From an uncultured Holophagaceae bacterium (lineage in GTDB: Bacteria; Acidobacteriota; Holophagae; Holophagales; Holophagaceae): a stretch of 64,000 bases of DNA. Both the position numbers and the translations under genes were made by a program. Positions within the stretch are counted from its first letter, which is position 1. Every line of letters begins with the position of its first letter. The stretch lies in the NCBI GenBank assembly GCA_903840385.1, contig CAIMFT010000105.1, forward strand, positions 1-64,000, in the 5' to 3' direction. The notes under the pieces are model-generated. The model worked only from the letters and a program-made list of their open reading frames with translations, ran no database searches and was not told the DNA's origin. This document shows positions 39,753 to 48,843 of the stretch, one piece after another.

Positions 39753-40946
39753 ATGCCCAGACCCTGGGGACCCACCACCACCGCCATCCACGCCGGGAAG
39801 CACTTCAACACCACCCGGGCCGTGACCACCCCCATCTTCCAGACCTCGGTCTTTCAGCTCATGGAAAACCACGAGGGGGCCCAGTTCTCCGCCAGCGTCG
39901 AGCCGCCGGCCTTCTACACCCGCTGGGGGAACCCCAACAGCAGCGAGGTGGAGGCCGTACTGGCGGGCCTGGAGGGCGCCGAGCGCGCCCTGGTGACAGC
40001 CTCGGGCATGGCGGCCTTCGCCCTGGTCTTCGAGGCCTTCCTCCACACCGGGGATCACATCGTGGCCCCTGCGGCCATCTATCTGGGGACAGAGCAGCTT
40101 ATCCGGCGCTGGGAGGCCGAGCGGGGCCTCCTGGTGACCTGGATCCAGAACACCCTGGACCTGGAGGAGTGGGCCGCTGCCATCCGCCCGGAGACGCGCC
40201 TGCTCTGGGTGGAGACCCCCTCCAACCCCACCCTGGCCCTGACGGACCTGGCTGGCGTGGCGGCCCTCGGCAAGCAGCATGGCATCCGGACCGCGGCCGA
40301 CAACACCTTCCCCAGCCCCATCCACACCCGGCCCCTGGACCTCGGCATCGACCTGAGTGTGGCCTCGGCCACCAAGTACCTGGCGGGCCACTCGGATGTG
40401 GTGGCTGGCGTCATTGCGGGCAGCGAGGCCGACATCGTCGCCTGCTGGCACTTGACCAAGCTCCTGGGCCCCACGCTGGACCCGATGGCTGCCTGGCTCC
40501 TGCACCGGGGCCTCAAGACCCTGCCCCTCCGCATGCGCCGGGCCTCGGACAATGCCCAGTCCCTGGCCCAGTGGCTGCTCTGGCAGCCCCAGGTGGGCCG
40601 GGTGGACTACCCGGGCCTCCCCACCCATCCGGGCCATGCGGTGGCCCAGCGCCAGATGCAGCAGGGCTTTGGGGCCATGATCGGCTTCGAGCTGCGGGCC
40701 GGCCTCCTGGCGGGTCAGCGCTTCTGTGAGGTCCTGGAGGTCATCACCCGGGGCGTTAGCCTGGGGGGCGTGGAGAGCCTCATCCAGCACCCGGCCAGCA
40801 TGAGCCACCTGCGCACGGCCCCGGAGGTCAAGGCCCGCCTGGGCATCACCGACGGCCTGTTGCGCTTCTCGGTGGGGATCGAGGACGAGCCCGATCTGGT
40901 CGCTGACCTGGCCAAGGGCTTCGAAGCCGCGGCGGAGGCCCGATGA
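39753..40946 (+). CDS. Cys/Met metabolism PLP enzyme (O-acetylhomoserine sulfhydrylase / cystathionine gamma-synthase family)
   Basis: [62 protein letters not shown]. Confidence 0.9.
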   Translation: MPRPWGPTTTAIHAGKHFNTTRAVTTPIFQTSVFQLMENHEGAQFSASVEPPAFYTRWGNPNSSEVEAVLAGLEGAERALVTASGMAAFALVFEAFLHTGDHIVAPAAIYLGTEQLIRRWEAERGLLVTWIQNTLDLEEWAAAIRPETRLLWVETPSNPTLALTDLAGVAALGKQHGIRTAADNTFPSPIHTRPLDLGIDLSVASATKYLAGHSDVVAGVIAGSEADIVACWHLTKLLGPTLDPMAAWLLHRGLKTLPLRMRRASDNAQSLAQWLLWQPQVGRVDYPGLPTHPGHAVAQRQMQQGFGAMIGFELRAGLLAGQRFCEVLEVITRGVSLGGVESLIQHPASMSHLRTAPEVKARLGITDGLLRFSVGIEDEPDLVADLAKGFEAAAEAR

Positions 40947-41143
40947 AGCTGCACCTCAACGGTGAGTGGCGGGAGGCCCCAGAGCTGGCCACCCTGGCGG
41001 ACCTGGCGACCTGGCTGGACCTGCCAGCCTTCGGTAGTGCCATCGAGCTGAATGGCGAGGTCATCCGCCGCACCGATCACGCCACCACGCCCCTCAAGGA
41101 CGGAGACCACCTGGAGGTGGTGCGCCTCGTCGGGGGCGGCTGA
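40943..41143 (+). CDS. thiS: ThiS-family ubiquitin-like sulfur carrier
   Basis: [12 protein letters not shown]...[38 protein letters not shown]-terminal Gly-Gly-Gly; overlaps preceding gene by 4 nt. Confidence 0.9.
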   Translation: MKLHLNGEWREAPELATLADLATWLDLPAFGSAIELNGEVIRRTDHATTPLKDGDHLEVVRLVGGG

Positions 41144-41310
41144 AGTGCAATAAAAAAAGGGTTTACACACATGTTGCACAGATAAATAGCCCTTGGCCGT
41201 GGATGCACGTGGAGTGGGTCGGCACCCAACTGTGGAAGCTTCGGAATCTGCGGTTCCGCCTTTGATCTTGGGGAGCTGCGGCTGAGCGAGGCCGATAGCC
41301 GGGTTCTGGC

Positions 41311-42441
41311 TCAGCCCGGCCGGCGGACTTCCCAGGTGCCGTGCTCCCAAGCAGCCCTGGCCTGGACCAGCCAGTCCTGGGTGCGGCGGTCGTCGATGGG
41401 TGCGCCACCGGCGGGTTGTTCCGCCTGGAACCGATGGTATTCATCGACCAAGCCTTGTTTCAGGAAGGCCTCGGCCAGGGTGCCGCCCCCCTCCACCAGG
41501 AGGCGGGCCGCGCCGCGAGCGGCCAGCTCATGCAGGAGGTGGCGCAGGCTGCAGCCTTGGCCTTCAGGGGGCAGGCGCAGGTCCTCCACGCCCCGGAGGG
41601 GGGCCGGATCGCCACTGACGGCTCGGTAGGCGGGCTGCCCCGCCACCGGAGACCAGACCCGGGCCGAGGCGGGGAGGCAGCCCCTGGGGTCCAGGACCAC
41701 CCGGGCAAAGGTCCGGTGGGGGGCCGTGGGGGCTGGCCAGCGGTCCGTGAGCTGGGGATCGTCCACGGCGATGGTCTTGCGGCCCACCAGGATGGCCTCG
41801 GAGGCCCGGCGGAGGGCATGGGCCAGGGACTGAACCTCGGGGGGCGTGACCCTGACAGGCTGTCCGGCCAGCCCCAGGGCACCATCGGAACCCAGTGCCA
41901 GCTTGAGGCTTACCCAAGGCAGGCCCGTGCGGATGAGCTTGAAAAAGGGGGCGTGAAAGCGGGCGCAGGCCTCGCCCAGAACGCCCTCCTCGACCTGCAG
42001 TCCCTGGGCTCGGAGGATGGCCAGGCCGCCCCCATCCACCCGGGGATTCGGGTCCTGGACCCCCACCACCACCCGGGCGATGCCGGCCTGGATGAGGGCT
42101 TGGGTGCAGGGGCCGGTGCGGCCCTGGTGGCAGCAGGGCTCGAGGGTCACATAGGCGGTGGCGCCCCGGGGGTCCTCCCCGCGACCCTCCGCATCCATGA
42201 GAGCCATGACCTCGCCGTGGGGGTCGCCGGCCCGGGTGTGGACCCCGGAACCAAGCACCCGCCCCGCTTTGACGAGGACGCAGCCCACCGGGGGGTTGGG
42301 GCTGGAGAGCCCCACACCTTTCCGGGCCTCCTGGAGCGCCAGGGCCATGAAGCGGGCGTCGCCAGTCAGGCTGTCGGGCTCCGGGAAGGGTCCGCCCGTG
42401 GCCAGGGCCCAGGCCGAGGCCGGGTTGAGGGGAACCTCAGA
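41311..42441 (-). CDS. ribD: Bifunctional riboflavin deaminase/reductase
   Basis: NPPVGCVLVKAGRVLGSGVHTRAGDPHGEV, YVTLEPCCHQGRTGPCTQAL zinc motif, LLVEGGGTLAEAFL. Confidence 0.93.
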   Translation of the reverse strand, partial: SEVPLNPASAWALATGGPFPEPDSLTGDARFMALALQEARKGVGLSSPNPPVGCVLVKAGRVLGSGVHTRAGDPHGEVMALMDAEGRGEDPRGATAYVTLEPCCHQGRTGPCTQALIQAGIARVVVGVQDPNPRVDGGGLAILRAQGLQVEEGVLGEACARFHAPFFKLIRTGLPWVSLKLALGSDGALGLAGQPVRVTPPEVQSLAHALRRASEAILVGRKTIAVDDPQLTDRWPAPTAPHRTFARVVLDPRGCLPASARVWSPVAGQPAYRAVSGDPAPLRGVEDLRLPPEGQGCSLRHLLHELAARGAARLLVEGGGTLAEAFLKQGLVDEYHRFQAEQPAGGAPIDDRRTQDWLVQARAAWEHGTWEVRRPG

Positions 42442-43354
42442 CATCCAGCAAGCCATCCACGAAGGCCTCGGGATCAAAGGGCACCAGGTCGTCCAAGCCC
42501 TCCCCCACGCCCACGAAGGCGATGGGCAGCTTCAGGTGCTCCAGGATGGGCACCACCACGCCCCCCTTGGCACTGCCATCCAGCTTGGTGAGGACCAGAT
42601 CCGTGGCGCCAGCGGCCCGGATGAAGGCCTCGGCCTGCTGCAGTCCGTTCTGGCCCGTGGTGGCGTCCAGCACCAGGAGGACCCGGTGGGGCGCCTCGGG
42701 GATCACCTTCTGGAGGCTGCGCCGGATCTTGTCCAGCTCCTTCATGAGGTGGTCCTTGGTGTGCAGGCGGCCGGCGGTGTCGATGAGGACCCACGGCGTG
42801 CCCTTGGCTTTGGCGCTGGTGGCACCATCAAAGGCGATGGCGGCGGGGTCTCCGCCCATCTGGTTGCGGATGACGGGCACACCGGCCCGCTCGCCCCAGC
42901 GCTCCAGCTGATCAATGGCTGCGGCCCGGAAGGTATCGCCGGCCACCACCAGGACCTCCTCGCCCCGGGTCTTGAGGTGGGAGGCCAGCTTGCCCAGGGT
43001 GGTGGTCTTCCCGACCCCGTTGACGCCCACCAGCAGCATCACCTGGGTGCCCTGGGCCACGAAGGGGGCGGCGGGGGTCTGGCGCAGCAGGCGCAGTAGC
43101 TCCTCCCGGAGGATGGCCTTGGGGTCGATCTCGGAGCCGCCCTTCAGCTCGGTCCGCAGGCGGCCCATAAGCTGGGTCACGGCCTTCACGCCCAGATCGG
43201 CCTGGAGGAGCAGGTCTTCCAGCTCTTCCAGCTGGGCTTCGTCCAGGCGGCGCAGGCCCAGCAGGCGGCCCATGGGCGCCAGCACCAGGGTCTGGGTGCG
43301 CTTCAGGCCCTGCTTGAACTTGTTGAACAGCCCACCCAACAGACCCACGCCCAC
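42437..43354 (-). CDS. ftsY: Signal recognition particle receptor FtsY
   Basis: LLVGVNGVGKTTTLGKLA, AGDTFRAAAIDQL, LIDTAGRLHTKDHLMKEL, TKLDGSAKGG. Confidence 0.96.
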   Translation of the reverse strand: MGVGLLGGLFNKFKQGLKRTQTLVLAPMGRLLGLRRLDEAQLEELEDLLLQADLGVKAVTQLMGRLRTELKGGSEIDPKAILREELLRLLRQTPAAPFVAQGTQVMLLVGVNGVGKTTTLGKLASHLKTRGEEVLVVAGDTFRAAAIDQLERWGERAGVPVIRNQMGGDPAAIAFDGATSAKAKGTPWVLIDTAGRLHTKDHLMKELDKIRRSLQKVIPEAPHRVLLVLDATTGQNGLQQAEAFIRAAGATDLVLTKLDGSAKGGVVVPILEHLKLPIAFVGVGEGLDDLVPFDPEAFVDGLLDV

Positions 43355-43439
43355 CTCACGAAACCCCAGTCTACCGAGGCGTTGGCGAGATCCTGAAGCT
43401 CAAAGCAGGGACGAGCGGAGTTGGGCGGGTAGCCACCTG

Positions 43440-43463
43440 CTCGGGTTCCACGTGGAACCCGAG
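43440..43463. promoter_or_regulatory. parS-like site, extended 24-bp perfect palindrome
   Basis: CTCGGGTTCCACGTGGAACCCGAG upstream of ftsY. Confidence 0.78.
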
Positions 43464-43508
43464 ATGTAACCAATTTGTTCGTACGAATTTCCAGACGTCA
43501 ACAAGGGT

Positions 43509-43886
43509 TTAGCGCTGGCTGATGGGCGACGGTGGGGCCAGTGGGGGGATGAGGACCGGTGTGGCACCGTTCCGGCTCCAGACCCGCTGGGACCACGTGT
43601 CCTCGGACCAGGAACCGCCAGTGGCGGCCAGGGCGCCCAGCACCAGCAGGCCATCCACCAGGGGGTTCACCAGGTGGCGTTCCCGGGTAGGTCTGAGGTT
43701 ATGGGGGTCCACCGAGGCGTAGCCCGAGGAGACCGCGGCAGGCCAAGTGATGGGCCGGGGGCGGCCCAGGTCTCGGATCTCGCAGACCAGCTCCAGGGGC
43801 GGGCGGAAGGCCGGCGGGGGCAAGGCCGGCCCAAAGGTCAGGGGCGGCAGCTGGAGCAGCAGGGTGAGTGGCAGGGTCGGCAAGGG
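43509..43886 (-). CDS. Hypothetical proline-rich protein (start uncertain)
   Basis: Open frame upstream of ftsY ending ...LIPPLAPPSPISQR; no recognised domain. Confidence 0.45.
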   Translation of the reverse strand, partial: PLPTLPLTLLLQLPPLTFGPALPPPAFRPPLELVCEIRDLGRPRPITWPAAVSSGYASVDPHNLRPTRERHLVNPLVDGLLVLGALAATGGSWSEDTWSQRVWSRNGATPVLIPPLAPPSPISQR

Positions 43887-43931
43887 ACACCTCTGTACCC
43901 AAGATCGGCCCAGGGTGGGCCAAAGCAAGGG

Positions 43932-46343
43932 TCAGCGCTTGTGTGGCTTGGTTTTTTTCGGCATTTCGGGGCGAACCCAGCCCACCAGGGCCTGCTCGAA
44001 GACCTCCTCCACGTGCTTCACAGGGTGGAAGGTGAGCTGCTCCCGCAGCTCCGGGTCGATCTCCTCCAGGTCCTTCTGGTTGGCAAAGGGAATGAGGATG
44101 TCGTGGATCCCCACCCGCAGGGCCGCCAGGGCCTTCTCTTTGAGGCCGCCGATGGGCAGGGCCTCGCCGCGCAGGTCGATCTCGCCGGTCATGGCGACGG
44201 TGTTGCGGACCGGGACCCCCTTCAGCACCGAGAGCAGCACCGTGGCGATGGCCAGACCGGCACTGGGGCCGTCCTTGGGGATGGCACCCTCGGGGAAGTG
44301 GATGTGGATGTCCTGCTTCTGGAAGACTTCGGGATCAATCTGGAAGGCGTCGCCCCGGCTGCGGATGTAGCTGAGGGCCGCCTGGGCACTCTCCTTCATG
44401 ACATCACCCAGCTGTCCGGTGAGGATCAACAGGCCCTTCCCTGGCATCTTCAGGGCTTCGACAAAGAGGACGTCGCCGCCGACACTGGTCCAGGCCAGGC
44501 CGGTGACCACGCCCACCCGGGGCGCCTTCAGCCGCTCGTCCTGCAGGAGCTTCACAGGCCCCAACAGCTCGTGGAGGGCCTCATCCGTGAGGGCGAGCTT
44601 CCGCTTGAGGGTGCTCTCGGCCACGCGCCGGGCCACCTTGCGGCAGACGGCACCGATCTCGCGCTCCAACTGGCGCACGCCGGCCTCGCGGGTGTAGCCC
44701 GTGACGATGGCCTTCAGGGCCTTCTTGGAGATGGAGATGTGCTTGATGGTGATGCCGTGCTTCTCGAGCTGCTTGGGGATCAGGTACTGCTCGGCGATGC
44801 CGAGCTTCTCCTCCAGCGTGTAGCTGTTGAGGTAGATGATCTCCATGCGGTCCTTGAAGGCCGGGTGGATGGGCTCCAGTTCGTTGGCATTGGCCAGGAA
44901 GAGCACTTGGCTCAGGTCCAGGGGAACATTGAGGTAGTGGTCCCGGAAGGTGTTGTTCTGCTCGGGATCCAGCACCTCCAGCAGGGCCGCACTCGGGTCC
45001 CCGCGGGAGTCCCGCCCGATCTTGTCCACCTCGTCCAGCATGATCACTGGGTTCATGCTCTTGACCTGGTGCAGGGCCTGCACGATGCGGCCGGGCATGG
45101 CGCCCACGTAGGTCCGGCGATGGCCCCGGATCTCGCTCTCGTCGTGGACACCACCCAGGGAGATGCGGGAGTACTTGCGGCCCAGGGCCCGGGCGATGGA
45201 CTTGCCGAGGCTGGTCTTGCCCACGCCGGGCGGGCCCACGAAGCAGAGGATGGTGCCCCGGAGGTCGGGCTTCAGCTTGCGCACCGCCAGGAACTCCAGG
45301 ATGCGGTCCTTGATCTTCTGCAGGCCGTAGTGGTCCTCGTCCAGCACCTCTTTGGCCTTGACGAGGTCGAGGTTGTCCTCGGTGAGGCTGCCCCAGGGCA
45401 GCTCGGTCATCCACTCCAGGTAGGTCCGCGTCACCGCTGTCTCGCTGGAGTCCGGGTGCATGCGCTCAAGCTTCTTGAGGTTGCGCTCAATCTCGACCAG
45501 GGGCTCGTCCGGCACCTTCAGCTTGGCCAGCTTTTCGCGGAAGGCGGTGACCTCCTCGGCCAGCTCCGAGCCCTCGCCCAGCTCCTGCTGGATGGCCTTG
45601 AGCTGCTGGCGGAGGTAGTACTCCCGCTGGCTCTTGTCCATCTCGCCGCGGGCATCCATGGTGATCTTCTGCTGGACCTCCAGCAGCTGGATCTCCCGCA
45701 TGAGCAACTCGTTGACGCGCTTGAGGCGGAGGCCCGGATGGGCGATCTCCAGGACCTCCTGGGTCTGCTGCAGCTTCAGGTCCAGGTTGGAGGCCACCAG
45801 GTCTGCCAGGCGGCCAGGGTTGTCGAGGTTGCTGGCGATGACCAGGACCTCCTGGGGCAGTGTCTTGCCCAGGGCCACGGCCTTCTCCAGGGTCTGCTTG
45901 ACGCTGCGCAGGAGGGCGTCCTGCTCCAGGTCCGGGGACTCCATTTCGGGCTCAGTCAGGGGCTCCACCCGGGCCTTGAAGAGGTTCTCGGTCTCCGTGA
46001 AGTACTCCACGCGGACGCGCTGCAGACCCTGCACCAGGGCCCGGATGCGGCCATCCGGCAGCTTCAGGACCCGCATGATCAGGGCGGCGGTACCGACCTG
46101 GTACAGGTCCGAGGGCTTGGGGTTGTCCATCTCCACCTGCTTCTGCGAGAGCAGCAGGATCATGCGGTGCTCCACCAGGGCGGTGTCCACGGCCCGGATG
46201 GACTTCTCCCGGCTGATGCTGAGGGGGAGGATCACATAGGGATAGACCACCACATCCCGGAGGGGCAGTACCGGCAGTTCTTCCGGCAACTTGGGCTGCT
46301 CATCGGGTGGGGGGGGCAGGAGAATGTCGTCGGCCACGGTCAA
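43932..46343 (-). CDS. lon: ATP-dependent protease La
   Basis: LPVLPLRDVVVYPYVILPL, GPPGVGKTSLGKSIARALGRKYSRISLGGVHDE, PKDGPSAGLAI catalytic Ser. Confidence 0.97.
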   Translation of the reverse strand: MTVADDILLPPPPDEQPKLPEELPVLPLRDVVVYPYVILPLSISREKSIRAVDTALVEHRMILLLSQKQVEMDNPKPSDLYQVGTAALIMRVLKLPDGRIRALVQGLQRVRVEYFTETENLFKARVEPLTEPEMESPDLEQDALLRSVKQTLEKAVALGKTLPQEVLVIASNLDNPGRLADLVASNLDLKLQQTQEVLEIAHPGLRLKRVNELLMREIQLLEVQQKITMDARGEMDKSQREYYLRQQLKAIQQELGEGSELAEEVTAFREKLAKLKVPDEPLVEIERNLKKLERMHPDSSETAVTRTYLEWMTELPWGSLTEDNLDLVKAKEVLDEDHYGLQKIKDRILEFLAVRKLKPDLRGTILCFVGPPGVGKTSLGKSIARALGRKYSRISLGGVHDESEIRGHRRTYVGAMPGRIVQALHQVKSMNPVIMLDEVDKIGRDSRGDPSAALLEVLDPEQNNTFRDHYLNVPLDLSQVLFLANANELEPIHPAFKDRMEIIYLNSYTLEEKLGIAEQYLIPKQLEKHGITIKHISISKKALKAIVTGYTREAGVRQLEREIGAVCRKVARRVAESTLKRKLALTDEALHELLGPVKLLQDERLKAPRVGVVTGLAWTSVGGDVLFVEALKMPGKGLLILTGQLGDVMKESAQAALSYIRSRGDAFQIDPEVFQKQDIHIHFPEGAIPKDGPSAGLAIATVLLSVLKGVPVRNTVAMTGEIDLRGEALPIGGLKEKALAALRVGIHDILIPFANQKDLEEIDPELREQLTFHPVKHVEEVFEQALVGWVRPEMPKKTKPHKR

Positions 46344-46365
46344 ACCTCGGGGGTCCAGTGTAGCC

Positions 46366-46953
46366 CTACTTGCGCCGTCCCTTCAGGCGGGGGGCCTCCC
46401 CCAGGGTCTCGGGCGGGAAGAGGGGCTGGAGGCGGGGCTCAGAGGGGTCCGCTGTGGGCGGCGGCGCGGGTGCCGGGGCCGTGGCCCAGCCCGGGGCCGT
46501 CTCCTTGTGCATGAGGCCCTCCAGGGCCTTCACGAAGTCCGGCAGGTCCTTGAAGTCGCGGTAGACGCTGGCGAAGCGCACATAGGCCACCTGGTCCATG
46601 CCCTTGAGCTCATCCATGACCAGCTCGCCCATCTCCCGGCTGCGGATCTCCCGCTCCGAGCGCTCCATGAGCCGGGCGTGGATATCCGTCACCAGGTCCT
46701 CGATGCGGGCCAGGGAGACCGGTCGCTTCTGGCAGGCCAGCAGCAGGCCCTTCATGAGCTTCTGCCGCTCGAAGGGCTCTCGGCGGCCGTCCTTCTTGAC
46801 GATCACCAGGGGGACTTCCTCCACCCGCTCATAGCTGGTGAAGCGGCGGGCGCAGGACAGGCACTCCCGGCGGCGCCGGATGGAGTCGCCCTCCCGGGAC
46901 TCCCGGGAGTCCACGACCTTGTCTTCAAGGTGTCCACAGAAGGGACAGCGCAC
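46366..46953 (-). CDS. nrdR: Transcriptional repressor NrdR (GTG start) with C-terminal extension
   Basis: [47 protein letters not shown]-cone domain; [13 protein letters not shown]. Confidence 0.95.
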   Translation of the reverse strand: MRCPFCGHLEDKVVDSRESREGDSIRRRRECLSCARRFTSYERVEEVPLVIVKKDGRREPFERQKLMKGLLLACQKRPVSLARIEDLVTDIHARLMERSEREIRSREMGELVMDELKGMDQVAYVRFASVYRDFKDLPDFVKALEGLMHKETAPGWATAPAPAPPPTADPSEPRLQPLFPPETLGEAPRLKGRRK

Positions 46954-46961
46954 CGTGTCTC

Positions 46962-47408
46962 CTAGGCCTCGACGATGCGGGGCTCCATGACGGCCTCGCA
47001 GGTGACCGAGTTGGCCACGAAGCAGTACTTGTGGGCCTTCTCGAAGAGCTCCTCCACCTTGGCCTTGCTGGTCCCGGGAGCCACGCGAATGACCGGGCGC
47101 AGGATGACCTTGGTGATGCGGGTGACCTTGTCGACGGTGTCCAGGATGGCCTCCGCATGGTCCTCGTAGGCCTTCACCTCGAGCTTGGTCTTCGCGCAGA
47201 GGGCCAGGAAGGTGAGCATGTGGCAGGTGGCCAGGGCCGAGCCCAGCAGGTCTTCCGGGTTCCAGCGGGTGGGGTCGCCGGCGTACTCCGGGGCGCTGCT
47301 CACGGCCAGGGCGTGCTTGCCAGGGTTGGTGACGGTGGCATTGCGGTTGTAGGCACTGTCCAGGGTGCTGCCGGTCCAGCTTAGGGTGAGGGGATAGCTG
47401 TGGGCCAT
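46962..47408 (-). CDS. OsmC/Ohr family protein
   Basis: [26 protein letters not shown]-terminal [11 protein letters not shown]. Confidence 0.9.
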   Translation of the reverse strand: MAHSYPLTLSWTGSTLDSAYNRNATVTNPGKHALAVSSAPEYAGDPTRWNPEDLLGSALATCHMLTFLALCAKTKLEVKAYEDHAEAILDTVDKVTRITKVILRPVIRVAPGTSKAKVEELFEKAHKYCFVANSVTCEAVMEPRIVEA

Positions 47409-47522
47409 GGTCGCTCCATGCGAAGTCCGCCCTCAGGATGCCACCCCGACGGCCCCGGGGCGAGGCCGGGTGTGGCGAGTCGCCATTGGGCTGGGGCCGT
47501 TTTCCCGCCATGATGGGACTCC

Positions 47523-48812
47523 ATGCCTACTCCCGCCCGCATCCATGTCGCCCACGCCCTGCATGAGGTCTTCGGAGAAGGCGGCCGGGTGCCGGATGTC
47601 TGGGACCGGGGCCTGGGCGAGGACGCCACCCTGGCGCAGGCCCTCCTGGGGCTCTGCCTGCGCCGCTGGGGCCGCCTGCAGGCCTGGGTGAAGCCCAACC
47701 TCAAGGACTCGGCCCGGGGCATCCCCCTGGGTACCCGGGTGGCCCTGGCCATGGGGCTGGCTCAGCTGGCCTGGCTGCCCGGCGTGAGCGACCACGCTGC
47801 CGTGAATGAGTCTGTGGAGCTGGCCGGGGACCGGGAGCTGGGCTTCGTCCCCCACAAAGGCCTGGTGAACGCCATCCTGCGCCGGGCCGCCAAGGACCGG
47901 GTGGCCCTGGCCGCCGCCCTGGACGCCCTGCCCCCTGCCCTGGACCGGGCCCCGGCGGTGGAGCGGGCCCTGCAGGCCGCCCTGGCCCCCCACGGGGCCG
48001 AGGGCGAGCTCGAGCCGCTGTGGCAGAAGCTCCAGCAGCCCCCGCGCCCCGCCTTTCGCCAATTGATGGGCCCCCTGCCGGAAGGCCTGGTGGACGATCC
48101 TGACCTGGCGGGCTGTCTGCGCCTCGAAGAGGGCGCTTCCTTCCCCCGGACCTGGCTGGAGTCCGGTGCCGGCATGGTCCAGGACCGCAGCTCCCAGGCC
48201 CTGCTGGCCTATGAATGGAACCAGCCCGTGACCCGGATCCTCGATGCCTGCGCCGCCCCCGGGGGCAAGACCACGGCCCTGGCCATCCGCCACTCGGAGG
48301 CCGACATCACAGCCCTGGAGGTCCATCCCCGCCGGGCCGCCCGCCTGCGCCAGACCCTCCGGCAGCGGGCGCTGAAGGTGCGGGTGATCCAGGCTGATGC
48401 GGCGGAGTGGCTCGAGGCTCACGAAGGGACCTTCGACCTCATCCTGCTGGACGCCCCCTGCAGCGGCAGTGGCACCCTCCAGAAGCACCCGGAGTGGCCC
48501 TGGATCGCCCATGACGAGCTGCCCCGCCTCACAGACCTGCAGCGCCGCCTGCTGGCCGCCGCCGCCGAGCGCCTGGCCCCCGGTGGCCTCCTCATCTACG
48601 CCGTGTGCTCCTGGCTGCCCGAGGAGGGGTTGGCCCATTCGGAGTGGCTCGCCACTGCTCGGCCGGACCTGCGCCCGGCCGAGGTCTGGCCTGCGGCCAT
48701 GTTGGCTGCTTCGGAGGCTGCTGTGGGTGCCACGGCCTTCTTCCGCCCCCACCCCCTCCGGTGGGAGGGGGAAGGGTTTCAGGCCTTTGCGGTGATGGCG
48801 GGGCCTCGCTGA
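47523..48812 (+). CDS. rsmB: RsmB/NOP-family rRNA (cytosine-C5) methyltransferase
   Basis: NusB-like N-terminus; [38 protein letters not shown]. Confidence 0.92.
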   Translation: MPTPARIHVAHALHEVFGEGGRVPDVWDRGLGEDATLAQALLGLCLRRWGRLQAWVKPNLKDSARGIPLGTRVALAMGLAQLAWLPGVSDHAAVNESVELAGDRELGFVPHKGLVNAILRRAAKDRVALAAALDALPPALDRAPAVERALQAALAPHGAEGELEPLWQKLQQPPRPAFRQLMGPLPEGLVDDPDLAGCLRLEEGASFPRTWLESGAGMVQDRSSQALLAYEWNQPVTRILDACAAPGGKTTALAIRHSEADITALEVHPRRAARLRQTLRQRALKVRVIQADAAEWLEAHEGTFDLILLDAPCSGSGTLQKHPEWPWIAHDELPRLTDLQRRLLAAAAERLAPGGLLIYAVCSWLPEEGLAHSEWLATARPDLRPAEVWPAAMLAASEAAVGATAFFRPHPLRWEGEGFQAFAVMAGPR

Positions 48813-48843
48813 GCGCGGTGGCTGGGGAAACCAGGAGGGCTGG

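Noticed and set aside
43674-46514. 946-aa plus-strand ORF antisense to lon
   Set aside because: Composition is the mirror of lon codons (runs of H, G, Q, L); no domain motifs; a GC-rich shadow ORF.
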